Positions 1-6,140 of a DNA stretch of 6,140 bases are shown piece by piece (positions within the stretch are counted from its first letter, which is position 1; every line of letters begins with the position of its first letter). The notes under the pieces are model-generated. The model was not told the origin of the DNA. It saw only the letters and a program-made list of their open reading frames with translations, and did not search any database. Source of the stretch: Planctomycetota bacterium (GTDB lineage Bacteria; Planctomycetota; UBA1135; GCA-002686595); NCBI GenBank assembly GCA_027623615.1, contig JAQBVH010000218.1:1-6140 (forward strand), read 5' to 3'. Both the position numbers and the translations under genes were made by a program.

Positions 1-150
1 GACGTGCTGCTGCAGCGCCGCGTGGAGGCCAGCGAGCCGATCGGCGCGGACGATCCTGTCCAGGTTGCCCAGGCGCTGGCCCGCGCGCTCGAGGTCGTGG
101 TCGAGGGGGCTGCGGGAGCTGCCGTGGCTGCACTCATGGCCGAGGAGTAG
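1..150 (+). CDS. 3' end of a probable ABC-type transport auxiliary lipoprotein (PqiC-like), partial
   Basis: Frame 1 is open from the first base to the TAG at 148-150, giving the last 49 residues of a protein whose start lies outside the window. The tail has an RR-V-x-A-S-E-P-I segment, then D-D-P followed by an Ala-rich amphipathic helix (QVAQALARALEVVVEG) and ends in MAEE. This arrangement (short strand, D-P turn, A-L-x-x-A-L helix) is what I associate with the C-terminus of the ABC_trans_aux/PqiC family, outer-membrane-linked lipoproteins that work with MCE-domain lipid transport systems. The match is by pattern only and rests on under 50 residues, so the family call is tentative, although the reading frame itself is well supported by codon bias. 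The next gene begins 21 nt downstream on the same strand, compatible with co-transcription. Confidence 0.55.
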   Translation, partial: DVLLQRRVEASEPIGADDPVQVAQALARALEVVVEGAAGAAVAALMAEE

Positions 151-171
151 CCCGCCGATAGACTGGGAGTC

Positions 172-219
172 GTGCGCTTGCTCCTGCTCCTGATCGTGCT
201 CGTCCTGCCCGTCCGGGCC
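172..219 (+). other. Signal peptide of the caspase-like protein
   Basis: Codons 1-16 give a short positively charged start (Arg2), an uninterrupted Leu/Ile/Val core at residues 3-12 and a P-V-R-A cleavage region before S-D-E-A. There is no lipobox cysteine, so a type I (Sec, LepB-type) signal is expected and the mature protein should be soluble in the periplasm or secreted. The call comes from composition and spacing only; an uncleaved anchor cannot be excluded. Confidence 0.7.
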
Positions 220-3219
220 TCGGACGAGGCCAATCACTTCCTCGTTCCCAAGCGACGGGCGCTCGTCGTCGGAGCGAGCAAGTACGACGACTTCGGCAAC
301 CTGGCCTACGCGGCGAGTGACGCGAGGAAGATCGCAGCGCTGCTCGAGGAGCAGCTCGGCTTCGAGGTCACCCTGCTCCACGACGGCGACCCGCTACCCG
401 GTGAGCTCGATCGACACTATCGCGCTCGCCTGCCAAGCGGCGACCGCATCGTCGCGACCCTGCGCGAGCTCGTCGCCAAGTCCACGGACGCGGATCAGTT
501 CCTCTTCTACTACTGCGGCCACGGGGAAGGTCGCGCCGATGGCGACGTCCTGATCCCACGCGACCTGGTCGAGGGGAGCGAAGACCTCTACGCCATTCCG
601 ATCCGAGACCTGATCGTCAAGGAGCTCGCGCCGATCAACAACGCGGTCGTGATGATCGATGCCTGTCGCTCCGGGGAGTTCGGGAGCGACATCAAGGACC
701 TGGAGGGCTCCGGTGTCAGCGTCTTGCTCGCCTGCAGCGCGGGCCAGGTGGCGCACGAGACCAACGCAGCTGGCGGCGGCATCTTCACCTCGGCGGTGAT
801 CGAGGCCTTCATGACCGCGTACGACGAGCGCATGGGGGGGCTCTGGTTCTCGAAGATCGCGGGCCGTGTGCAGGCCCTCGTTCCGCCGATGGCGCCCCGC
901 GGAGTGGAGCAGGTGCCCCAGTTCGTCGGAGGCGACGACGTCCTCGTGGACGCCCTGCTCGGAGACGACGCCGGTGTACTCCTGGACCGGATCCGCAACG
1001 CAGAAGTCAGCGGCTGGGATACCCAGGCCATCCTGACGGTCACGGCCGAGCTGTGGCACCAGCAGGAGTTCGAGCAGGCGGTCAACCTGCTCGAGTTCGT
1101 CGATCAGGACGTCCGCTTCCACGCCGAGGAGCAGGGCGAGCGGCCCCTCCTGATGCGCCTCGCGGAGCTCTACCGCCTGCGCGGAGACATGGTGGCGTTG
1201 TCCGCGACCCTGGAGCGGGTCCGCAAGGACGCGCCGGGCACTCGCGACGGGTGGCTGGCTGCGGTGGTGGACGACACCGGGGCGTTGAACCTGTTCGGGC
1301 GGGCCCACGCGGCGCGCGAGCTGTGGGCCACGGACGAGGAGCTCCCGTTCGACACCAGGCTCGAGATGATCGGTGTCCTCACGCAAGCCGGCGACATCGC
1401 CACAGCGGCGTCGATCGCGCGCAACCTCGCGGACCTCGTGCCGGCGGAGGACGCGCGCGCACACGCCTACGTGAGCGCCACCCTCGCGGCAAGAGAGGGA
1501 CGTGCCTCCGAGGCCTTCTTGCAGTTCCACGAGGGGCGCAAGAAGGCGGGGCACTTCCCGACGGACGAGACCTTCTATCTCTGCGAGTACCGCCTGCTCC
1601 AGCTGCTCGGCGAGCGCGACCTAGCCCTCGACTGCGCAGGTGAAGCCGCGACGAGGTTTCCCGACGAGGGGTATTGGAGGCTCCACGTTGCCCACGCCAT
1701 GCGCCTGGTCGCGAACACCAGGAGTGGCCTGAGCCTGGTGCAGCAGCTCGAGCTCTACGACCAGGCCCACGAGCACATCGCCGCCGCCCTGACGCTGGAG
1801 CTGGCGCCGGATGACGTGCTCACCGCGGTGGCCCTCGACGGCGCCCGTGCCCTCGAGCTGGTCCGCCTGGTCGAGCCCTACGTCGAGCTCTATCCGGACG
1901 CGTGGCAGCCGGCCCTGGCCCTCGCCTTCACGGGGCATGAGGAGCTCAACGAGCAAGGCGAGGGCGTCTACAAGGAGGCCGTGCGCGTCGCTGCGGAGGT
2001 GCTCTCCCCACACCCGGCTTCCGTCTACCTGCGCATCGTGCGTCTGACGTACGAGGGGGCCCAGGAGCAGATCCTGCGCGCGCAGGCCGAGATCGACCCG
2101 ACGGCGGCTCCCGACCCGCAGCTCCTCGATCAGTTCACGCACCTCGGCCAATTCCTGTACGGGCGCTTCTACGAGTACCTGGATGGCCTGGCCCTGGAGC
2201 CCGAGGCGTGGGAGGTCTTCCAACGCCTGTCCCAGCTCGTCCAGGACGACGAGGGCTTCGTGCGCACCTTCGAGGCCGTCCACGGACGCGCGATCGATCG
2301 CGGCGACCTGCCGGTTCCCCTGGTCTACCCGGCGGCCCTCTCGTACCTGGCCACCAATCGCCTCGAGCGCTACCGCCAGCTGCGCGCTTGCATCCCGTTT
2401 CCCTGCGAGGCGGCAGCGGACCTCGCCTGGGCCGAGGCCGTCCACCTGGTCGCGCTGGGTGAGGACGATCAGGTGCGTCAGTTCCTCGACTCGGCGCCGC
2501 CGCCCCCCTCCGAGCAGCTGCGCAGCGCACAGCACGCGGTGCGGATCTTGCTCGCGGCCCGTGAAGGGGATCGCGCCAGCGTCGATCGGCACTACGCCGA
2601 GCTCGAGGACATGCGCAGCCCATACTGCTTCCCCCTGCTCGTGCTGGCCCTGATCGAGCTCGACGCCGAGGAGGCGACCGCTCCCTATTGGCAGCTGTTC
2701 AGCTGGGTCGCGCCGGGTGGTGCCATCGGAGCCTACGCCGCTGCGCTCGCGCACCATCCCGTACCGAGCGCGCTGGGTACCTTCGCTGCCCTGCGCCCGC
2801 AGTCTCCCTACACTCAGGAGTTCACCTTCGCCGAGGAGCCCGGCCGAAAGGGGTTCAAGGGCAGCTATGCCTACGAGGTCCACCCGCTGCTCGCCGAGGG
2901 CCGTTTCCTCGAGGTCGAGGGCTGGACGCTCTACCTGGACCAGGGTCGCAATGGCTACATGAACGGCAGCCTGGTCGACGAGAGCGCGGGGGACGAGGCC
3001 CCGCGCTGGTTGATCGCGGGCCGCGTGGACGAGTACGGCAACCTCTCGGGCACGGTCGATCGCGAGGACCCCCAGGGGCGCAAGCTCCAGATCTTCGCCA
3101 AGCTGCACCCGCTGGCGCAGCTCGAGGCCGACGCGGAGATCGTCGAGGCCTTCGCCGTTTACGACGAGGAGGGGGCCCGCGTCGACCTGCGCGGAGTCTT
3201 CCTTCCCGAACAGGACTGA
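172..3219 (+). CDS. Exported caspase-like (C14/metacaspase-type) peptidase with TPR-like repeat region
   Basis: Predicted 1015-residue periplasmic or secreted cysteine peptidase. Residues 1-16 form a signal peptide (Arg2, leucine-rich core, cleavage likely after VRA). The caspase-like domain spans about 28-255: strand ALVVGAS, A-S-D-A-R near residue 50, catalytic His117 in YYCGHG, LIPRDL at 127-132, catalytic Cys165 in IDACRSG, GGGIFTSAV at 201-209 and QVPQFVGG closing the domain. Both dyad residues are present, so activity is plausible. Residues 275-880 are mostly amphipathic helices with TPR-like units (near 290-310, 325-350, 400-425, 469-510); residues 883-1015 are beta-rich and unrecognised. 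The GTG start at 172 follows GGGAG by only 2 nt; TTG at 178 has better spacing but loses Arg2, so GTG is preferred. TGA is followed after 9 nt by the transporter gene. Substrate and activation trigger are unknown. Confidence 0.88.
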   Translation: MRLLLLLIVLVLPVRASDEANHFLVPKRRALVVGASKYDDFGNLAYAASDARKIAALLEEQLGFEVTLLHDGDPLPGELDRHYRARLPSGDRIVATLRELVAKSTDADQFLFYYCGHGEGRADGDVLIPRDLVEGSEDLYAIPIRDLIVKELAPINNAVVMIDACRSGEFGSDIKDLEGSGVSVLLACSAGQVAHETNAAGGGIFTSAVIEAFMTAYDERMGGLWFSKIAGRVQALVPPMAPRGVEQVPQFVGGDDVLVDALLGDDAGVLLDRIRNAEVSGWDTQAILTVTAELWHQQEFEQAVNLLEFVDQDVRFHAEEQGERPLLMRLAELYRLRGDMVALSATLERVRKDAPGTRDGWLAAVVDDTGALNLFGRAHAARELWATDEELPFDTRLEMIGVLTQAGDIATAASIARNLADLVPAEDARAHAYVSATLAAREGRASEAFLQFHEGRKKAGHFPTDETFYLCEYRLLQLLGERDLALDCAGEAATRFPDEGYWRLHVAHAMRLVANTRSGLSLVQQLELYDQAHEHIAAALTLELAPDDVLTAVALDGARALELVRLVEPYVELYPDAWQPALALAFTGHEELNEQGEGVYKEAVRVAAEVLSPHPASVYLRIVRLTYEGAQEQILRAQAEIDPTAAPDPQLLDQFTHLGQFLYGRFYEYLDGLALEPEAWEVFQRLSQLVQDDEGFVRTFEAVHGRAIDRGDLPVPLVYPAALSYLATNRLERYRQLRACIPFPCEAAADLAWAEAVHLVALGEDDQVRQFLDSAPPPPSEQLRSAQHAVRILLAAREGDRASVDRHYAELEDMRSPYCFPLLVLALIELDAEEATAPYWQLFSWVAPGGAIGAYAAALAHHPVPSALGTFAALRPQSPYTQEFTFAEEPGRKGFKGSYAYEVHPLLAEGRFLEVEGWTLYLDQGRNGYMNGSLVDESAGDEAPRWLIAGRVDEYGNLSGTVDREDPQGRKLQIFAKLHPLAQLEADAEIVEAFAVYDEEGARVDLRGVFLPEQD

Positions 3220-3228
3220 CCCTCGTTC

Positions 3229-4464
3229 GTGACGCCGTCCCCCAAGCGCTTGCGCGCGAACGTCGCGCGCATTCAGGCGATGAGCTTCGCCTGGATGTTC
3301 ATGCTGTTGATGCCGGTCATCGTGCCGTACTTCAACAGCCATGGGCTGTCGATGGAGCAGGTCTACCAGCTCCAGGCGATCTTCGCGGTGTCGATCGTCG
3401 TGTTCGAGGTGCCGTCGGGGTACGTCTCCGACCTGCTCGGGCGCAAGGGCTGTCTGGTCGTCGCCGCGCTGCTGCGCGGCGTGGCCTTCACGTTGCTCGC
3501 GTGGGTCGACACCTTCTGGGGCTTCGCGGCCTTCCAGTTCACGGCGGCGATCGCGGTCAGCCTCTACTCGGGCTCCGACGTGGCCCTGCTCTACGACTCC
3601 CTCGAGGCGCTCGAAGACCTGGAGGGTCGTCGCCGCGTGCTCGGTCGGCGTCTGCTCTGGATGCAGAGCGGCGAGACCACCGCCGCCCTTGTCTGGAGCG
3701 CCGTGACCATCCTCACGTTGGAGGACCTGGCCTGGGCCAACGCCATCGCCGGATGGGTGCCGTTCCTGATCACCCTGACCCTGGTCGAGGTCCCGCGCCG
3801 CACCCTCGAGAAGTCCAAGCACCTGGCCAACGTGCGCCTGATCCTGCGCGAGATCTTCGGCGCGAGCCGGCTGATGCGGTTGATCATGCTCAACCTGATC
3901 CTCTACGGCCTCGCGACGCTCCTGGCTGTCTGGGCCTTCCAGGGCTACTGGGAGGCGACCAACGTCAACCTGCGCCTCTTCGGGTGGCTGTGGGCCGCCT
4001 ACAACCTGCTGGTGGCCCTGGTGGGGCGCGTGGCGCACCGCATCGAAGCGCGCCTCGGAGCTGCGAACACCACCCGGCTGATCGGTCTGCTGCCCGTGCT
4101 GGGCTACTCGGGCATGGCCCTGTGCGCCCTCGGCGCGACTCCGCTGCTGACGGTGGTCGGCGTGCTCTTCGGGTTCTGCTTCCAGATCGGGCGCGGCTTG
4201 ACCCAGGTCGTGATCAAGGACGCGCTGAACACCCGCGTGCGCACGGAGCTGCGCGCGACTGCGAACTCGATCTCGAGCCTCGGGGTGCGCCTGGCGTTCG
4301 CCGTCCTCGGACCGGCCATGGGCTTCCTGATCGACGGCTACGACTATCCGATGGCCCTGGCGGCCTTCGCCGGGCTGTTCGCCGTGATGGCCCTGTGGCT
4401 CAACCGCGCCCTGGCCCGCGAGCTCGGGGATGCCCGCACGATGAGCTATCCTCACGCCCCGTGA
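3229..4464 (+). CDS. MFS transporter (12 predicted membrane helices)
   Basis: A 411-residue polytopic inner-membrane protein of usual MFS length. After a basic N-terminus (KRLR...R) come about twelve hydrophobic segments, roughly at 17-35, 46-66, 75-93, 97-115, 145-165, 168-187, 215-240, 249-266, 283-302, 305-325, 350-368 and 372-395, with a basic central loop (RRTLEKSKH). The segment between helices 2 and 3, G-Y-V-S-D-L-L-G-R-K-G at 64-74, is a good MFS motif A. Residues 114-125 (SGSDVALLYDSL) match a signature of an uncharacterised drug/H+ antiporter-like MFS group. The substrate cannot be told from sequence; efflux of a small molecule is the usual inference. The GTG start has no recognisable Shine-Dalgarno sequence and lies 9 nt after the caspase-like gene stop, so it may depend on coupled translation. 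ATG at 3280 (Met18) is an alternative but would remove the basic N-terminus. Confidence 0.9.
   Translation: MTPSPKRLRANVARIQAMSFAWMFMLLMPVIVPYFNSHGLSMEQVYQLQAIFAVSIVVFEVPSGYVSDLLGRKGCLVVAALLRGVAFTLLAWVDTFWGFAAFQFTAAIAVSLYSGSDVALLYDSLEALEDLEGRRRVLGRRLLWMQSGETTAALVWSAVTILTLEDLAWANAIAGWVPFLITLTLVEVPRRTLEKSKHLANVRLILREIFGASRLMRLIMLNLILYGLATLLAVWAFQGYWEATNVNLRLFGWLWAAYNLLVALVGRVAHRIEARLGAANTTRLIGLLPVLGYSGMALCALGATPLLTVVGVLFGFCFQIGRGLTQVVIKDALNTRVRTELRATANSISSLGVRLAFAVLGPAMGFLIDGYDYPMALAAFAGLFAVMALWLNRALARELGDARTMSYPHAP
4461..4464 (+). promoter_or_regulatory. GTGA stop-start overlap (translational coupling)
   Basis: The transporter stop TGA (4462-4464) and the hydrolase start GTG (4461-4463) share the tetranucleotide GTGA. 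No purine-rich ribosome site is visible just upstream, so ribosomes ending the transporter probably re-initiate on the hydrolase. This supports a common transcript and linked expression of the two envelope proteins. Confidence 0.75.
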
Positions 4465-5420
4465 AGCGCCGCACCCTGAAGAAGCTCACCATCGCCTTCC
4501 TCGTCCCGACCGCGTTGGCGATCGGCGCGGAGCTCTATCTGCGCAGCAAGGTGCCGCGCTGCGGGGTGACGCCTTTTCGGCTGAGCGCGACGCCGGGGCT
4601 CGACAGCGAGTTTCGGCCGGGCTTCTCGACGCTCTACAAGGGCTTCGAGGTCAGCTGGAATTCCGACGGCTACCGCGGGCCCGAGTTCCCCGCCAAGGCA
4701 GAGGGCAAGCTGCGCGTCGCGCTGATCGGCGACTCGTTCGTGTTCGGGACCGCGGTCGATCTGCCGGACACGCTGGCGGTGCGCCTCGAGGCGGAGAGCA
4801 CCGACGTTCAGGTCCTCAACTTCGGAGTCCCCGGCTACAACGCCGAACACGTCGCCGCGGTCCTCGAGGCGGACGCCTTGGCCCAGGACCCCGACCTCGT
4901 CCTCTACGTCTTCTACAACAACGATACGAACCCGCCGGTCCACTGGAAGGAGATCGATCCCGAGGGGGTGATCGATGGCATGCACGGCTTCCCAGCCGGG
5001 TCGGCGCTCTTGCAGTGGCTCAACGTGCGCGGAAAGCAGCTCGCCCTGCGCTGGTTCGACTGGCAGCTCGCGCGGGCCACGGCCGAGGGCGCGGAGAAGA
5101 TGTGGAAGCTCGAGGGGCGCGCGCGGGTCGAGCCGCCGCTGCGCCGCATGCAAGCGCTCTGCGCCGAGCGTGACGTGCGCTTCGTGGTGGTCGCCTATCC
5201 CATGCTGACCAAGGTCGGGAACAACCCCTTCCGGCCAGTGGACGAGGGCATGCTCGAGCTGTGCGGCGAGCTGAGCATCGAGCACTACGACCTGCTCGCC
5301 GCGTTCGGTGACGAGCGCGACCTCACCAGGTACTGGGCCAGCGTTTTCGACACGCACCCGAACGGTGACGCGAACCAGCTCGTGGCCGAGCACCTTGCCG
5401 CGCTCCTGAGCGGTCAGTAG
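4461..5420 (+). CDS. Membrane-anchored SGNH/GDSL-family hydrolase
   Basis: A 319-residue protein with a basic start (KRRTLKK), one hydrophobic segment at about 9-27 acting as N-terminal anchor or signal, and an SGNH hydrolase fold. Visible blocks are an N-S-D-G-Y-R-G approach at 67-73, block I I-G-D-S-F with nucleophile Ser92, block II N-F-G-V-P-G-Y-N at 120-127, block III F-Y-N-N-D at 151-155 with Asn154 as the likely oxyanion residue, and block V F-D-T-H-P-N with Asp297 and His299. The family includes esterases, lipases, O-acetyl esterases and acyltransferases of polysaccharides and lipids; the substrate here is unknown. The catalytic part should face the periplasm. The GTG start overlaps the transporter TGA in a GTGA junction, indicating translational coupling. 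The reading frame stays open far upstream into the transporter gene, but only this GTG gives a sensible N-terminus. Confidence 0.88.
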   Translation: MKRRTLKKLTIAFLVPTALAIGAELYLRSKVPRCGVTPFRLSATPGLDSEFRPGFSTLYKGFEVSWNSDGYRGPEFPAKAEGKLRVALIGDSFVFGTAVDLPDTLAVRLEAESTDVQVLNFGVPGYNAEHVAAVLEADALAQDPDLVLYVFYNNDTNPPVHWKEIDPEGVIDGMHGFPAGSALLQWLNVRGKQLALRWFDWQLARATAEGAEKMWKLEGRARVEPPLRRMQALCAERDVRFVVVAYPMLTKVGNNPFRPVDEGMLELCGELSIEHYDLLAAFGDERDLTRYWASVFDTHPNGDANQLVAEHLAALLSGQ

Positions 5421-5439
5421 CGACGAGGTTTCGAGCAGG

Positions 5440-5494
5440 CGTGTTCCGTCATTCGTGCGCATTCCGCGCACATGGCTGCATCGAATCGAACACG
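5440..5494 (+). repeat. Nested inverted repeats after the hydrolase gene (possible 3'-end structure)
   Basis: About 20-35 nt after the TAG there are three nested complementary pairs: CGTGTTC (5440-5446) with GAACACG (5488-5494), ATTC (5451-5454) with GAAT (5483-5486), and GTGCGC (5455-5460) with GCGCAC (5466-5471) around the 5-nt loop ATTCC. Together they could fold into one interrupted hairpin of up to 17 base pairs. No U-run follows, so it is not a textbook intrinsic terminator; it could be a transcript-end stabiliser, a weak terminator or chance in GC-rich DNA. Confidence 0.4.
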
Positions 5495-5575
5495 GGACGA
5501 TCCGGTTTCGTGTCCGTTCACCACACCAGACCTGCCTTTCGCAGAAGTGCCTGAAACCCGCGCCGTGTTCTGGGT

Positions 5576-5580
5576 AGAGG
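5576..5580 (+). promoter_or_regulatory. Candidate ribosome binding site for alternative start ATG 5587
   Basis: AGAGG at 5576-5580 is placed 6 nt before ATG 5587, the best Shine-Dalgarno spacing in the window. It would start the lipoprotein frame 26 codons upstream of GTG 5665, right after the in-frame TAG at 5575-5577. It competes with the lipobox argument for the later start. Confidence 0.35.
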
Positions 5581-5664
5581 TCAGCGATGCCCCCTTGGGC
5601 CCGCTTCCCGGGCCTGGCAACGAACGTCCTCAAGGGTTCCGCGGATCTGGCCGACACGGGCCCC

Positions 5665-6140
5665 GTGCGGTACCTACTCGTAACGATCACGGCCTTTCTG
5701 GGCGCGTGCATGTCGACGCGGAATGCTCCCGTCATGACGACTCTGATCAGTCACCCCGCAGGGGCGACCTGCACCACGGAAGACGGCGAGGTGTTTACCT
5801 TGCCGGCGGCCGTGCCGTGCCACCCCGAGGGGGCGACCCGCTTCGAGGTGACCCTGCCCGGTCACGCGCCGCGCTCGGTGCTGGTCACGGCGGGTGTCGC
5901 GCGACCGTCGCTCTCGAGCCTGTTCCTGGTCGACATGGTCGGCGGGTTGGTCGGGGGCGCGGCCGGGGTCGAGGTGACCGTCGTCGAAGGTGCCGCGACG
6001 ATCGAGCTGGAGCCCATTCCCGCACCGACGGTGGACTCGGGCTTCCACGTGGAGCTCACCTCGCAGGCCGCGGTCCCACCTCGGGACGAGGTCTTCGACA
6101 TGCGCTCGAACGACGGCTCGTCGATCGGCTCGCTGCCGTC
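5665..6140 (+). CDS. Putative lipoprotein with PEGA-like domain, partial (3' end beyond window)
   Basis: The frame is open from a stop at 5575-5577 to the window end. From GTG 5665 the product begins MRYLLVTITAFLGAC, a compact lipoprotein signal with lipobox L-G-A-C and acylated Cys15. Mature residues 27-70 (I-S-H-P-A-G-A-x-C ... F-E-V-T-L-P-G-H) resemble a PEGA-type surface domain, usually written S-x-P-x-G-A ... f-x-V-t-l-P-G-Y, with Cys36 and Cys52 able to form a disulfide. A glycine-rich stretch V-G-G-L-V-G-G-A-A-G (92-101) and then V-T-V-V...I-E-L-E-P follow, a layout I associate with small PEGA-like envelope lipoproteins. At least 158 residues lie in the window. ATG 5587 has a better ribosome site but would put the lipobox at residue 41, so GTG is preferred. 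No specific function can be given. Confidence 0.68.
   Translation, partial: MRYLLVTITAFLGACMSTRNAPVMTTLISHPAGATCTTEDGEVFTLPAAVPCHPEGATRFEVTLPGHAPRSVLVTAGVARPSLSSLFLVDMVGGLVGGAAGVEVTVVEGAATIELEPIPAPTVDSGFHVELTSQAAVPPRDEVFDMRSNDGSSIGSLP

Larger units (their letters stand above)
5421..5664. other. Intergenic region between hydrolase and lipoprotein genes
   Basis: These 244 bases are visibly less GC-biased than the flanking genes, at least up to about 5575. They contain the nested inverted repeats near their start and a further CCGTGTTC (5563-5570) that is also complementary to GAACACGG at 5488-5495. I see no convincing sigma70, sigma54 or ECF promoter, no tRNA and no codon-biased small gene. 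The last 78 bases (5587-5664) could be coding if the lipoprotein begins at ATG 5587 instead of GTG 5665. A promoter for the lipoprotein gene is expected here from the spacing but cannot be pinpointed. Confidence 0.5.

Noticed and set aside
394..1554. 386-codon - strand frame antisense to the caspase-like domain
   Set aside because: Composition is typical of a shadow frame (Arg, Val, Glu, His-rich, no motif), and the + strand gene here has clear catalytic motifs.
3217..3231. In-frame TGA followed by three sense codons and the transporter start, which could suggest stop readthrough to a peptidase-MFS fusion
   Set aside because: The two genes share a frame and the context is TGAC, but a fusion would start the MFS helices from the periplasmic side and invert its expected topology; simple tight gene spacing explains the arrangement.
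1621..4455. 944-codon open frame on the - strand
   Set aside because: It runs antisense across the peptidase and transporter genes, its product is rich in Arg, Gln, Glu and His with no domain or hydrophobic pattern, and it is the usual shadow of strong G/C third positions.
2688..4460. Upstream in-frame extension of the hydrolase frame (591 extra codons)
   Set aside because: The extension is Arg/Pro/Gly-rich, overlaps two well-supported genes, and the GTG at 4461 gives a proper membrane-anchor N-terminus.
5472..5526. Possible tRNA (TCGAAT and GTTCACCAC strings)
   Set aside because: No acceptor stem, anticodon arm or correctly spaced T-arm could be assembled around these strings.
5414..5620. 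68-codon - strand frame covering the intergenic region
   Set aside because: It starts with TTG, has no ribosome site, overlaps the hydrolase end, and shows no codon bias or recognisable features.

Overview
The window is a high-GC bacterial segment in which every supported gene lies on the + strand. Third codon positions are strongly G/C, so long spurious reading frames appear in other frames and on the opposite strand. A signal peptide, a lipobox protein and an ABC-transport auxiliary-type tail point to a diderm (Gram-negative-type) bacterium. The combination of an exported caspase-like protein, helical repeats and PEGA-like lipoproteins would suit Myxococcota, other former Deltaproteobacteria or Planctomycetota, but nothing here fixes the phylum.

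Layout: (1) 1-150 is the 3' end of a gene whose last 49 codons resemble the C-terminus of an ABC-type transport auxiliary lipoprotein (PqiC/MlaD-system type). (2) 172-3219 encodes an exported 1015-residue protein with an N-terminal caspase-like (C14/metacaspase-type) domain that keeps His117 and Cys165, a long TPR-like helical region and an unrecognised beta-rich C-terminal domain. (3) 3229-4464 encodes a 12-helix major facilitator (MFS) transporter. (4) 4461-5420 encodes a membrane-anchored SGNH/GDSL hydrolase whose GTG start overlaps the MFS stop by four bases. (5) 5421-5664 is mostly non-coding and holds nested inverted repeats. (6) 5665-6140 is the 5' part of a lipoprotein gene, cut by the window end, with a PEGA-like N-terminal region and a glycine-rich segment.

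The first four genes are separated by 21, 9 and -4 nt, which suggests one transcription unit. Three of their products are predicted to act in or across the cell envelope: a secreted peptidase with a protein-interaction scaffold, an inner-membrane exporter, and a membrane-tethered esterase or acyl hydrolase facing the periplasm. A shared role is inference only. The most notable object is the exported caspase-like/TPR-like protein; the rest is fairly ordinary.
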